Below are positions 16,920 to 25,396 of a stretch of DNA of 64,000 bases, in pieces. This DNA comes from Rhodopirellula europaea 6C. GTDB lineage: Bacteria; Planctomycetota; Planctomycetia; Pirellulales; Pirellulaceae. The stretch spans positions 186,001 to 250,000 of the forward strand of contig NZ_ANMO01000120.1 in assembly GCF_000338295.1 (NCBI RefSeq), given 5' to 3'. How positions within the stretch are numbered: the stretch's first letter is position 1; each line of letters starts with the position of its first letter. The position numbers were made by a program, and so were the translations under genes. The notes under the pieces are model-generated. The model had not been told where the DNA came from. It saw only the letters and a program-made list of their open reading frames with translations, and did no database searches.

Positions 16920-17037
16920 GAATCATCTCAGGCACGTTCCGCAAGAAGGCGCCCAATCGAGGCGAAAGCCCACCGATCTCGGAGACTGCAACAATGCCGA
17001 TCGCCGAGATCAGCGTTTTAGAAATCAATGAATACAT
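16920..17037 (-). pseudogene. N-terminal stub of a DUF3147-type membrane protein
   Basis: From the ATG at 17037 the first ~35 codons read MYSLISKTLISAIGIVAVSE, then SPRLGAFLRNVP, which is how DUF3147 small integral membrane proteins begin (K-L-ISA, VSEI, S-LGA-L--LP). After that the family pattern (SLLAFIWLY) is lost and the frame closes at 16852. Only the first helix survives. It lies 10 bp above the lipoprotein gene's stop-codon side without coding role. Confidence 0.45.
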
Positions 17038-17046
17038 CGCGTCGAC

Positions 17047-17586
17047 TCAGTGCTCGTGGTCATCGTGAGCTTCTTCGCTAAAGTCGCCCGAATAGGGTGT
17101 TCCATCGACAACTCCCGTCATTGTCCCCGCATACTCTTGCACAACGCCAAGACTTTCGTGCATGCCAACAAAACGAGATGACTTTCCCTCAGGATCGCCT
17201 TCTTGCGGATCAGCTGACAGGACAACTTGCATTTCGGGATCGGTGATGGCCAACTCGATGGACTCTGCGTCGATCGGTGTCGCGGTCTTCTCGTCGCTGC
17301 CTAACACATAAACAGTTGCTTGTTGCTTGTCGTGGTTGACGGTGAACTCGACATGGAACTTTCCTCCGCCCCAATCGGCGATCGTTCCATCGTGCGGGCC
17401 GACTCCATGCCCGTGGCCTTCAACACTGTGGTCCTTCTCTCCGTCGTGCGGATGGTCGTGGCCATGGTCATCGGTCGCGGAACTGTCGGCTGTATCAGAC
17501 GCCTGGCCGGTTGTCGGACTGGACTGATTGCACCCCATTACGGAAGCAAGCAGGCACATCACAGCAACCAAACTGAACTTTTTCAT
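17047..17586 (-). CDS. His-rich lipoprotein, last gene of the first RND operon
   Basis: About 179 residues. A signal sequence ends in a lipobox (LLASVMGC, Cys near residue 18), then a linker and a His/Asp-rich run (DDHGHDHPHDGEKDH, GHGHGVGPHDG), a beta-rich middle and a terminal HDDHEH. It is a lipid-anchored periplasmic metal-binding candidate. The ATG at 17586 is preceded by GAAGGA 8 nt away; a TTG at 17601 overlapping the RND stop is less likely. Being directly downstream of the RND pump suggests it buffers or presents Zn, Co, Ni or Cu ions to the complex; which metal is not visible. Confidence 0.7.
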   Translation of the reverse strand: MKKFSLVAVMCLLASVMGCNQSSPTTGQASDTADSSATDDHGHDHPHDGEKDHSVEGHGHGVGPHDGTIADWGGGKFHVEFTVNHDKQQATVYVLGSDEKTATPIDAESIELAITDPEMQVVLSADPQEGDPEGKSSRFVGMHESLGVVQEYAGTMTGVVDGTPYSGDFSEEAHDDHEH

Positions 17587-17597
17587 CTTTCGATCCT

Positions 17598-20500
17598 TCA
17601 AATCGAGGTAACTTCCTCAGCGTCCAAGATCCGTTTGGTGTCTTGACCGCTGAACTTCCAAAAGAGTCCCGGGTGTATCAGGAACTCACAAAACGTCGAG
17701 GTAATCAGGCCACCAAGAATCACAGTCGCCACGGGATAGAGAATTTCTCGACCAGGCTCCTGTCCTCCGATGACCAGTGGGATCAATCCGATGCCGGCCG
17801 TCAGTGCCGTCATCAGAACGGGAGCCAGTCGTTCCAGGCTGCCACGCATGATCATGTCTGTGCCGAACCCTTCTCCTTCTTCCTTCATCAAGTGGAAGTA
17901 GTGCGTGACTAGCAGAATTCCATTGCGAACGGCGATGCCACCCAGGGAGATGAAGCCGACCAGGCTCGCGACCGTCAGGTTTTGGTTTGTCAGCACCAAC
18001 GCGATCACCCCACCGATGAACGCTGTCGGTAGTGCATTCAAGATTTGCAGAACCACACGAACGGACGGGAACAGAATCATCAGCACACCGAACATGCCGA
18101 TGACCGAAACTCCCGCCAGCACCATGATCAAGCGGGTCGCATTCTGCTGGCTCTCGAATTGACCGCCGTACTCGACGTAGTAGCCGACGGGCAGTTCGAG
18201 ATCCTGGTTCAGTCGACCTTTGATCGCTTCGACGGCACTCGCCAAGTCCCGACCTTGCGTGTTGCATCGAATGACAATCCGGCGTCGCGAGTTTTCTCGG
18301 TTGACGGAGTTCGGTCCGGTCCCCTCGCCGATCGTCGCGACCTCGTGTAATTCAATTTGCCCGCGTTCCGCTTGGCCTTCAGCGTGCGGCAGGTCGATTC
18401 GCAATCGGCCAAGATTGGCGTAGTCCGTGCGATACTCTTCTTCCAATCGCACCAGTAAGTCAAAACGCCGTTGTCCTTCAAGTACTTGCGAGACGACTTC
18501 GCCTTGCAACGCCGTTTGCAGCACATCAGCGACGTACTCGCGAGTCAATCCATAAAGAGCAAGATCATCACCACGTAGCTGAATGTGCAGCTCGGGCGTC
18601 ATTCGGATCGGTTCAATGATCGGCGACGTGATACCCGGAATGTCTTGGATGGACGACTTCACCTGTTCGGCCTGTGACAGCAACTTGTCCAAGTCATCTC
18701 CGTGAATTTTGATGGCAATCTGAGCGTAGACACCGGACACCATGTGACTGATCAGGTGCGCGAGCGGTTGTTCGACTTCGATGTCAACGCCCGGCACCTC
18801 GTCCTTGATCCGCTCCAGCAACTCCGCCAACATCTCCTCGCGATCCTGATCCACCTCGGGATTCATGCTCAGGATGTATTCGCCGAAGTTGACCGGCGAC
18901 GCGTGCTCGTCCATCTCCGCTCGACCGGTGCGCCGGACGAAGTTGAGGATCTCGCCGTCGGGGTTGGACGGGCTACGCTGCATCGACAAGAACACGTCGT
19001 CGATGTTTCCGGACACTTGATTGGAGGCTTGCAATGAAGACCCGGGTGGCATCGTGACGTTGACCTGCACGCTGCCTTCATCGAAGGCCGGTAGAAAGTT
19101 CTTTCCGAGCTGCGATAACTGCCATGCCGCGATTGCAACGACGATCCAGGTGATGGCAAGCAGGCTTCCGGGCATCGCCATGCTCAAACGGATCAGCGGC
19201 GTGGCCAGTGCCTTCATCGCTCGCAAGACGAATCCGTCTTGGTCCCGGTGAGTCGCACTTGAGTTGGGCAGCAGGTAGTACGACAGGACCGGAGTCACGG
19301 TCAGCGAAACGAGAAACGATGAAAGAATGGAGACGATGTAGGCGAATCCGAGCGGAGCGAACAACCGTCCTTCCACTCCCGAGAGTGCGAATAACGGCAG
19401 GAAGACCAAGATGACGACCACCGTGCCAAATAGAATCGCGCTGCGAATTTCTTTGCTCGCTTCGTAAACGACATGAAGCGGCGGTTTCGGCTCAGGCCGG
19501 TGGTTGTTTTCCCTCAGTCGGCGAAAGATGTTCTCGACGTCGACAATCGCATCGTCGACAAGCTCGCCCATCGCGACGGCAATGCCACCGAGCGTCATGA
19601 CGTTGATAGACAGCTCGGTGCCGCTAAACCAGCTGACCCAGCGAAACACCAGCGTCGTCATCACCAACGACATCGGAATGGCGGTCAGCGTGATGAAGGT
19701 CGTTCGAAAGTTCAGCAGGAACAGAAACAGCACGATGATGACCAACACCGCTCCGATGACCAACGCTTCGGCCACATTGAAGATTCCGCGGTCGATGAAA
19801 TTCTTCAAACGAAAGAGTTCGGAATTGATGATGATGTCCGGCGGCAGCGAAGCTTCGACCTCGTCAAACGCCGCGGCAATATCGTCTGTCAGTTTTCGTG
19901 TGTCCACATGCGGCTGTTTAACGACCGTGAAAACGATCCCGCTGTGACCGTTCACGCTGCCGTCACCACGCTTCAATTCGGGGCCTTCGACCACGCGGGC
20001 GACTTGCTCCAGCAGCACACTCCGTTTGGTTCGTCGAACGACGGGTATCTTCCGCAGGTCGTCCATGACGCTCCGTGCACCGGTACCTAAACGTCCGAGG
20101 ATACGAATCGGGCGCTCCGTTTCGCCGGTGGTTGCGAATCCGCCGCTGGTGTTGATATTGCTTTCGCGAAGAGCTTGTTCGACTTCTTGGACGGTGACGT
20201 CGTACTCCAGAAGCGCAGTCGGGTCCAGCAAGATTTGATACTGCTTACGATCACCGCCTTGCATGAAGACTTCGGCGACGCCAGAGACCTTCAGCAAACG
20301 AGGCCGAATGATCCAGTCGGCGACGGTGCGTAGTTCCAGCAACTGTTTCGCTTCGGTCGGAAACGGCATCGCGTATCGCTGGCCGTCGATTTGAAGCGTG
20401 GCTTCGGCCGCCAGTGATTCATCGCTAGGATTGCGATCGAGCCTGACGACTTGGAAATCGACTTGCTGCCATTGATCGACTTGATGTCGATCGCCGGCGT

Positions 20501-21038
20501 TCCAAACGTAGATTTGATCCTCACCCTCGGCATCGACCCGTTCGGCAACGTACTTGGTTCGCTGGATCGGCGCCAATTGTCCTCCTTTCGGACCCGCTTG
20601 TCGGTAGATCCCTGCGACCACAATTTGCCCCATGATCGATGACGGTGGTGTCATCTGAGGTCGGATGCCTTCGGGAAGAACACCTTCCAATGTCGATAGA
20701 CGTTCGCTGACCGTTTGCCGAGCGGTTTTGATTTCGGTCGACCAATCGAATTCGATGTACAGAACGTTGAGGCCTGCCGTGGTTTGGCTGCGGACTGCCT
20801 GCACGCCACTAGCGCCCATCAACGCGATCTCGATCGGCTGAGTAACGAGTGTTTCAACCTCTTCTGTCGCAAGCCCTGGTGCCTCGGTGATGATCACCAC
20901 GCGAGGTCGATCGAGGTCGGGAAAGACATCAATCGACATCTGCGTCGCGAGGTAAGAACCGTACGCCAGCAGCACCAGGCTGGCGATCATCACCAACATC
21001 CGGTAGCGGAGAGCAAAACGAATGATTGCGTTTAACAT
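17598..21038 (-). CDS. Heavy-metal-type RND efflux permease (CzcA/CusA family), with porter-domain insertion
   Basis: A 1146-residue inner-membrane proton antiporter with the RND layout: TM1 at 12-32, a large periplasmic domain, TM2-6, a second periplasmic domain, TM7-12. The TM4 region reads MGELVDDAIVDVEN, where the acidic residues fit the proton relay. Compared with the second RND protein in this window it carries an extra segment of roughly 85 residues at about 145-232 (between IMGQIVVAGI and LLELRTVADW) rich in charged residues. It forms an operon with the adaptor (11 bp upstream) and two His-rich proteins. A TolC-like outer membrane protein is not present nearby. Metal specificity is unknown. 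Confidence 0.88.
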   Translation of the reverse strand: MLNAIIRFALRYRMLVMIASLVLLAYGSYLATQMSIDVFPDLDRPRVVIITEAPGLATEEVETLVTQPIEIALMGASGVQAVRSQTTAGLNVLYIEFDWSTEIKTARQTVSERLSTLEGVLPEGIRPQMTPPSSIMGQIVVAGIYRQAGPKGGQLAPIQRTKYVAERVDAEGEDQIYVWNAGDRHQVDQWQQVDFQVVRLDRNPSDESLAAEATLQIDGQRYAMPFPTEAKQLLELRTVADWIIRPRLLKVSGVAEVFMQGGDRKQYQILLDPTALLEYDVTVQEVEQALRESNINTSGGFATTGETERPIRILGRLGTGARSVMDDLRKIPVVRRTKRSVLLEQVARVVEGPELKRGDGSVNGHSGIVFTVVKQPHVDTRKLTDDIAAAFDEVEASLPPDIIINSELFRLKNFIDRGIFNVAEALVIGAVLVIIVLFLFLLNFRTTFITLTAIPMSLVMTTLVFRWVSWFSGTELSINVMTLGGIAVAMGELVDDAIVDVENIFRRLRENNHRPEPKPPLHVVYEASKEIRSAILFGTVVVILVFLPLFALSGVEGRLFAPLGFAYIVSILSSFLVSLTVTPVLSYYLLPNSSATHRDQDGFVLRAMKALATPLIRLSMAMPGSLLAITWIVVAIAAWQLSQLGKNFLPAFDEGSVQVNVTMPPGSSLQASNQVSGNIDDVFLSMQRSPSNPDGEILNFVRRTGRAEMDEHASPVNFGEYILSMNPEVDQDREEMLAELLERIKDEVPGVDIEVEQPLAHLISHMVSGVYAQIAIKIHGDDLDKLLSQAEQVKSSIQDIPGITSPIIEPIRMTPELHIQLRGDDLALYGLTREYVADVLQTALQGEVVSQVLEGQRRFDLLVRLEEEYRTDYANLGRLRIDLPHAEGQAERGQIELHEVATIGEGTGPNSVNRENSRRRIVIRCNTQGRDLASAVEAIKGRLNQDLELPVGYYVEYGGQFESQQNATRLIMVLAGVSVIGMFGVLMILFPSVRVVLQILNALPTAFIGGVIALVLTNQNLTVASLVGFISLGGIAVRNGILLVTHYFHLMKEEGEGFGTDMIMRGSLERLAPVLMTALTAGIGLIPLVIGGQEPGREILYPVATVILGGLITSTFCEFLIHPGLFWKFSGQDTKRILDAEEVTSI

Positions 21039-21049
21039 GGCACCAACAC

Positions 21050-22468
21050 TTAATGGGCTGCGTGGACGGTGCCGTCGGCGTGGACGTGCAGGCCAGGCTG
21101 CTGGCCACTGGCCGATTGCGATTTCAAGACGCGACGAAGTGAAGCACCAGAGTTCTGGGCGATGAAGGTCCCCGGCGTGATACTTCCATCATTGGCGATG
21201 ACGACTGAGCGGCGGTCTTCATGCAAAACGTTGACTGCGATTTGATTGAACAGGTCCCCGTTTTGTCGGTAGACGAAGGCATCGGGGCCTTCCCTTACTA
21301 ATGCTTCTGACGGAAGAACGAAGACTTCTTCGAGTTTCTCAACGGGCACATGAATCCGTGCTCGCTGGCCCGGCCGGAATCGCCAAATCAAGAACGTCTC
21401 GCGGTTCTTGTCGTAGCTTCGTGATTGGTTTTCGAGAGGAACGAAGAAATCGAAGGTACGGCTCTCGACGTCAATTGAATTTGACAGGTGCCGGATTTGA
21501 AACGACTGATCCAGGGGCGACCAAAGTTCCGCATTATCATCGGAGAACTCGATCTCGATCTCTCGTGCCTCTTGGGCTGCCGTTTCAAGAAGCCCCGCTT
21601 CTCGCTTAAACGCGTGGCCGACAACATAGAGATGCCGGTGGTTCGCGAGGCCAGTGATCAATTGGCCCGCTTGAACGGTTTGCCCGAGTTCCACTTCGAG
21701 TGACTGAACTTCATAGGCGATCAGCTGTTCACTTCCGCTCGCAACGACAAAGCTTGCTTGGGAAACGGGTGACGGGTCATTATTTCGTTCGGCTGCTGGA
21801 AGCTCTCTCGGTGGCGGAGCATTGACTTCAATTGTCGACACGAAATTGCCTTGCACAACTTGTTCGACTTGAGATGGTGAGAGTCCGCGGCTGAGCAATT
21901 CTTGTTTTGCCGCTTGCGTGAGTATTTCTTGCCGCTGAATGTCGTCTTCCATCTGAATCACCTTCGATCCCGCCATGCCGCCCGAACTGGCGATTCCGGA
22001 GAGGCGATTGATTTCTTTTTGAAGAAGCGATATTTCTCGCGTCGCCTTGAAGAGTTGCGTTTGAGTCGCTTGCAGGTATTCGCTGAACAGTGCGATCGTT
22101 ACCAAACGCTCGCCAGGACGAACCGTATCGCCAGGGAAGACATGAATGTCGGCGATGGAGCCAACAGCCGGCGAAGTGACTCCGCGATCAGATATCCCAG
22201 GCCGATCTTCTACCTTTCCAGGAATCGTGATCGTCCGCCAATACTCGGTTGGCCGGGCTGCCTTGGAGCGTAAGTTCAGATTTTTGCGAGCTTGCGTGCT
22301 TAGCTCCAAAATCTCCAGTTCGCTACTGCCCGATGCTGCTTCGGAACTAGCATCGTCTTCCGACGCAGTCGTCTTAATCAGGCGATCTCGATATGCCCAA
22401 AGGCCTGCAACAACGGCAATCACCAGCAGTGGTCCTACGAGGGATTTCACCCACTTCAGATTCTTCAT
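21050..22468 (-). CDS. RND efflux periplasmic adaptor (HlyD/CusB type)
   Basis: About 472 residues: N-terminal membrane anchor (SLVGPLLVIAVVAGLWAY), a lipoyl/barrel-sandwich half (GSIADIHVFPGDTVRPGE), a coiled-coil hairpin (LFKATREISLLQKEINRL onward), the second lipoyl half (VELGQTVQAGQLITGLANH) and a beta-barrel (VPVEKLEEVFVLPSEALV). It bridges the RND pump and an outer-membrane channel. The C-terminus ends in a His-containing tail (HVHADGTVHAAH), a plausible metal-sensing feature. ATG at 22468 chosen, just before the anchor. It lies between the His-rich exported protein upstream and the pump gene downstream. Confidence 0.85.
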   Translation of the reverse strand: MKNLKWVKSLVGPLLVIAVVAGLWAYRDRLIKTTASEDDASSEAASGSSELEILELSTQARKNLNLRSKAARPTEYWRTITIPGKVEDRPGISDRGVTSPAVGSIADIHVFPGDTVRPGERLVTIALFSEYLQATQTQLFKATREISLLQKEINRLSGIASSGGMAGSKVIQMEDDIQRQEILTQAAKQELLSRGLSPSQVEQVVQGNFVSTIEVNAPPPRELPAAERNNDPSPVSQASFVVASGSEQLIAYEVQSLEVELGQTVQAGQLITGLANHRHLYVVGHAFKREAGLLETAAQEAREIEIEFSDDNAELWSPLDQSFQIRHLSNSIDVESRTFDFFVPLENQSRSYDKNRETFLIWRFRPGQRARIHVPVEKLEEVFVLPSEALVREGPDAFVYRQNGDLFNQIAVNVLHEDRRSVVIANDGSITPGTFIAQNSGASLRRVLKSQSASGQQPGLHVHADGTVHAAH

Positions 22469-22631
22469 TGATTGGTCTCGGACTCTCACCGACAAAGTGC
22501 GCAAGCGGCAATTTACCGGGTCAGTCGATGGAGGAGTCAGCCTCGAACCGATCGCACTATTCGACGATCAGTGTTAGGCCAGAAACTAGAAGGAAAGCCG
22601 GAAGGCGAAGTCAATTTTCGCCTAGCGATTC

Positions 22632-23054
22632 CTATAGCCTCAGCGCAGCATGCAACAGAAAGAGTGGTAGACGCTTCTCGATGGGTATCGGATGCCCATT
22701 CACAAGAGGTCTTTGTTCGACGCTTAAGAGCTCGCGATCGGGCCTGGAAAATACCGTGATGTCAACCTCAACATGACTTCGTGCATTGTCCGTGTGCGGC
22801 AGGAAGAATTGGCCGCCGCCAACGTAAATGGCATCAGCATCATGGTCGATCGGCAGGTCACTGGTCGTGCCGTCGGACTCACCGCCATGATGATCGTGGT
22901 GATGATGGTCGCCGTGATCATGTGTCCCGTGTCCAACATGGACGTGGGGCCGAGCAGCATGGTCACCTTGCGCAAACGATCCTCCGTGCGAGTGGGGACA
23001 TGGCTGCCCCACCGCGAGAAACGGAATGATCAGTAGTGCGATAAGTCGATGCAA
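22632..23054 (-). CDS. His-rich exported protein heading the RND operon
   Basis: About 140 residues. An N-terminal hydrophobic segment (LIALLIIPFLAVG) acts as a signal, followed by PCPHSHGG and a dense His cluster (HVHVGHGTHDHGDHHHHDHHGG), then a beta-rich region. The start is probably the TTG at 23054, which has GGAG 7 nt upstream; another TTG at 23072 is possible and no ATG fits. Being first in the operon with the adaptor, pump and lipoprotein, it is a candidate periplasmic metal buffer or sensor. Family not recognised. Confidence 0.6.
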   Translation of the reverse strand: MHRLIALLIIPFLAVGQPCPHSHGGSFAQGDHAARPHVHVGHGTHDHGDHHHHDHHGGESDGTTSDLPIDHDADAIYVGGGQFFLPHTDNARSHVEVDITVFSRPDRELLSVEQRPLVNGHPIPIEKRLPLFLLHAALRL

Positions 23055-23078
23055 AGTGAAGCTCCAGAACAATTTCCT

Positions 23079-23091
23079 TTAGTGTAACTAA
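23079..23091. promoter_or_regulatory. Short palindrome in the RND-operon leader
   Basis: TTAGT and ACTAA arms around a 3-bp spacer, 25 bp above the probable TTG start of the His-rich gene and in the region where its promoter must lie. It is small and could be chance, but is the only symmetric element in this leader. Confidence 0.3.
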
Positions 23092-23158
23092 CAAAGCAGA
23101 TTGTGAGTAGTTCAGTATTCCGCTTGTTAGCGGAGGACACCTCCAGAGCCAGATTGCC

Positions 23159-23419
23159 ATGAATTCTAAGATTCGACTCAGAACACTCGCAATCTTGTTC
23201 TTCATCGAATGCTCGGGTTCCAAACGCATCGAAGCTTCGGACGACTCGGGCGACGGATTAGACGTCGAAAATGCTGCCGGTGGCGGAAGTGGCTTGCGCA
23301 GCGATCGCGGATCTGAATTCGAAAGCGGCGAAGACTCCAGCGACGGAAGCGAAGACGCCGGCGCCCCACCTTCCTCGTCTCGTTCTTATGAAGGTGAAGT
23401 AATCACGATATCGACTTAG
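23159..23419 (+). CDS. Small acidic Ser/Gly-rich protein, possibly exported
   Basis: 86 codons from an ATG, divergent from the RND operon. A short hydrophobic N-terminus (LRTLAILFFIECSGS) could be a weak signal or lipoprotein-like leader, then a low-complexity acidic tail (DDSGDGLDVENAAGGGSGLR, SGEDSSDGSEDAG). No strong ribosome-binding site was seen and no family is recognised. Low-complexity tails of this kind occur in planctomycete surface proteins, but it could also be non-coding. Confidence 0.35.
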   Translation: MNSKIRLRTLAILFFIECSGSKRIEASDDSGDGLDVENAAGGGSGLRSDRGSEFESGEDSSDGSEDAGAPPSSSRSYEGEVITIST

Positions 23420-23540
23420 TTCGCTTTGCGTGAGATTGTGTTAAAAACCATGCTCACGCAGCCAAGCGTCGAAACCCACAGGAGCCGCGGTGCCCCACCA
23501 GGAATGATGCAAATCCCACCGAATTCGAATCAGAAACGTA

Positions 23541-24047
23541 ATGAAGAACGCAACGCCGAGACCGATACAGCGATCTGATTTGACATTCAAGAATTTGAAT
23601 GAGGCCTGCGATGAGGTTCGGCATCTCCGTGAGTATGGTTATCAACTGGCCGGGACATGGAGCCTGGCTCAGATACTCGACCATTTGAATCGCTCGATGC
23701 AAATGACCGTCGATGGAGCTGACTTCACTTTTCCCGCGATTCTGCGACCAATTTTCAGGCTGCTCATGATGCCGACGCTTCGGAAAGGAAAACCCTCCAA
23801 GCTTCGTGGCAAGGCTCCCCAACCATTGATCCCAGACCCGCATGCTGACGAAGAAACCGTCGCCAAGCGATTCTACGAGCTCGCGGAAAGGCTGATGCAC
23901 CCTGACACCGAGTTTGCAGCGTCCTATCCGATGCTCGGTCGCCTTTCACGCGAAGAATGGTTGCTCCTGCAGAGATGGCACATCGCACATCACTTGAGTT
24001 TCGTTGTGCCGGAAGTTTCTCGCACAACCACAACGTCAAAGCATTGA
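23541..24047 (+). CDS. DUF1569 (DinB-like fold) protein
   Basis: 168 residues with the features of DUF1569/DinB-like four-helix proteins: GTWSLAQILDHLNRSM near residues 38-54 and WHIAHHLSFVVP at the end, supplying His residues (H49 and the C-terminal pair) that in DinB folds bind a divalent metal. Function unknown; relatives are soluble and stand alone. ATG start. No operon partner. Confidence 0.7.
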   Translation: MKNATPRPIQRSDLTFKNLNEACDEVRHLREYGYQLAGTWSLAQILDHLNRSMQMTVDGADFTFPAILRPIFRLLMMPTLRKGKPSKLRGKAPQPLIPDPHADEETVAKRFYELAERLMHPDTEFAASYPMLGRLSREEWLLLQRWHIAHHLSFVVPEVSRTTTTSKH

Positions 24048-24492
24048 AAGTCATCTGGCGACTTGAGTTCCGGTAGACAAATGGATTGGACTGGCAAGAG
24101 CAAACTTCTTTACGCGGCTCTGCTCTCGCAGTCGATGGCGTTTTTCTAACGCGGACAATTGGGCTTCTATTGCGATCTTGCAAGCAATGGTCAATCGAAC
24201 TGCACAAGCCACGCCACGATGGTTCATCGCACGCGCCTTGCTGGCGACAACCAATGCACAGTTGCCGCCGGCAGAGCCGTTAGCAACGGTGCGGCCTTCG
24301 CAGGCCGCTTACAACACTTGCCAAAATGAATCCACCCCGCGTGCGATTGACGTCGTCACGATCGGGCTGCGTTATTCAACATGAAACGCAGCAAGACATG
24401 CACCAACTACACGTGATGCTTCGCAGCTATCCGGTCGTCCATCCGGCGGATCATGGCACCAGAGGTTCCGGTGATGCGGGGTCCGGCTCGAG
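24048..24492. other. Gene-free stretch
   Basis: About 445 bp with no supported gene between the convergent DUF1569 and zinc-ribbon genes. Short frames on both strands lack start signals and familiar motifs. No terminator-like hairpin with a T-run was found. Confidence 0.4.
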
Positions 24493-24684
24493 TTAGTGAC
24501 GCTTCTTGCTTTTCCAGGTGCCGCCATATTAATAGTGCGGGTTGCCTGGTTTGACTTGGTCGAGGCATCCAGAACAAACAAAAATCCACTCGCCGTCTTC
24601 ACCGACGCGGACTCGGTAAAGCACGTCGTTCGTCTTTTCGCAGCGGCTGCAGGGCTTGGTGCGGCCGCGTTTAATCTTCGCCAT
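24493..24684 (-). pseudogene. Small zinc-ribbon protein gene with an in-frame stop
   Basis: The frame from the ATG at 24684 reads RTKPCSRCEKTNDVLYRVRV, then EWIFVCSGCLDQVKPGNPHY, a two-CxxC zinc ribbon. A TAA codon at 24529-24531 interrupts it after residue 51; directly after it the same frame continues YGGTWKSKKRH to a second TAA at 24493-24495. The NPHYxYGGTWK ending is what I expect of this small family, so the first TAA replaces one residue (one change from CAA, GAA or AAA). Either the 51-residue form is made, the stop is read through, or the base is an error. It follows the DUF2805 gene by 5 bp. Confidence 0.6.
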
Positions 24685-24689
24685 CGGCT

Positions 24690-24965
24690 TCAGCCGCGTT
24701 GTGATTTGGCTCGGAAACGTCTTGGCTGATCTCCGGCATCGGTTTCAACAAACCTGGCTTCGTGTTTCGTTGTTCGCCCTTGCGTTCGCTTTCGCCACAT
24801 CTTGAACGAACTCGGTTTCATCTCACGTCGCATCAGCTTAATGACCTCACCGGGCGAGAGCCCGAACTGATCGCGGATCGCGTCAAAGCTGGTCCGGTCT
24901 TCCCACGCCATCATGATGACGCGGTCGATCTCGCCGCGGGTTAATTCTTGCTCCCGATCGCTCAT
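24690..24965 (-). CDS. DUF2805/TIGR03643 family protein
   Basis: 91 residues, ATG overlapping the upstream gene's stop (ATGA). The sequence ELTRGEIDRVIMMAWEDRTS, then FGLSPGEVIKLMRREM and SSFKMWRKRTQGRTTKHEA is the whole of this small conserved family: a helix-turn-helix-like N-terminal half and the invariant SSFKxWRxR tail. Function unknown; relatives cluster with photolyase-like or DUF-type genes in marine bacteria. It lies mid-way in a three-gene unit with a 113-residue protein and a zinc ribbon. Confidence 0.8.
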   Translation of the reverse strand: MSDREQELTRGEIDRVIMMAWEDRTSFDAIRDQFGLSPGEVIKLMRREMKPSSFKMWRKRTQGRTTKHEARFVETDAGDQPRRFRAKSQRG

Positions 24966-25303
24966 TTTAGTTTGCCTCGCCATCGCAAGCTGTCTCGGTT
25001 CCATGCTTCGAGGCTTTCGGTGTCTCCGGCCAAAAGTTGTTCGGCCATCGCGACGCAACGGCTGAGCTGTTCATTGCCCAACTGCTTGTAAGCTGTCAGC
25101 CGGCGATCCAGGTGGTTGTACCAACAGTCGCCAAACAATCGATCAAGAATGATTCTCATGAAGCAATGGTCTGCAGTGACCACCCAGCGGTTCTTTCGGC
25201 CCTCGGCTGGCAGCAACGTCCGCGTCAATTCGAGGTAGCGGTCCTGCAACTCGTAACGATGCGGAACCGCCTCGCAAAGCTCTTCGAATTTCTGTTTTGA
25301 CAT
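24962..25303 (-). CDS. Conserved hypothetical protein, 113 aa
   Basis: ATG start. Soluble, helix-rich, with RYLELTRTLLPAEGRKNRW, TADHCFMRIILDRLFGDCWY and a C-terminal SLRWRGKLK. I have the impression of a conserved marine-bacterial family found beside DUF2805, but no function is known. A conserved-looking D-H-C and a second Cys could bind metal. First gene of the three-gene leftward unit. Confidence 0.6.
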   Translation of the reverse strand: MSKQKFEELCEAVPHRYELQDRYLELTRTLLPAEGRKNRWVVTADHCFMRIILDRLFGDCWYNHLDRRLTAYKQLGNEQLSRCVAMAEQLLAGDTESLEAWNRDSLRWRGKLK

Positions 25304-25396
25304 CCCCTATGGTTGCCCCGTGTCAAACCCAGCCCTGCGTTTGCTTCCCACGCTCCTAGAATTAGACGGATTGCAATTACCAAGAGAATCAGACTC

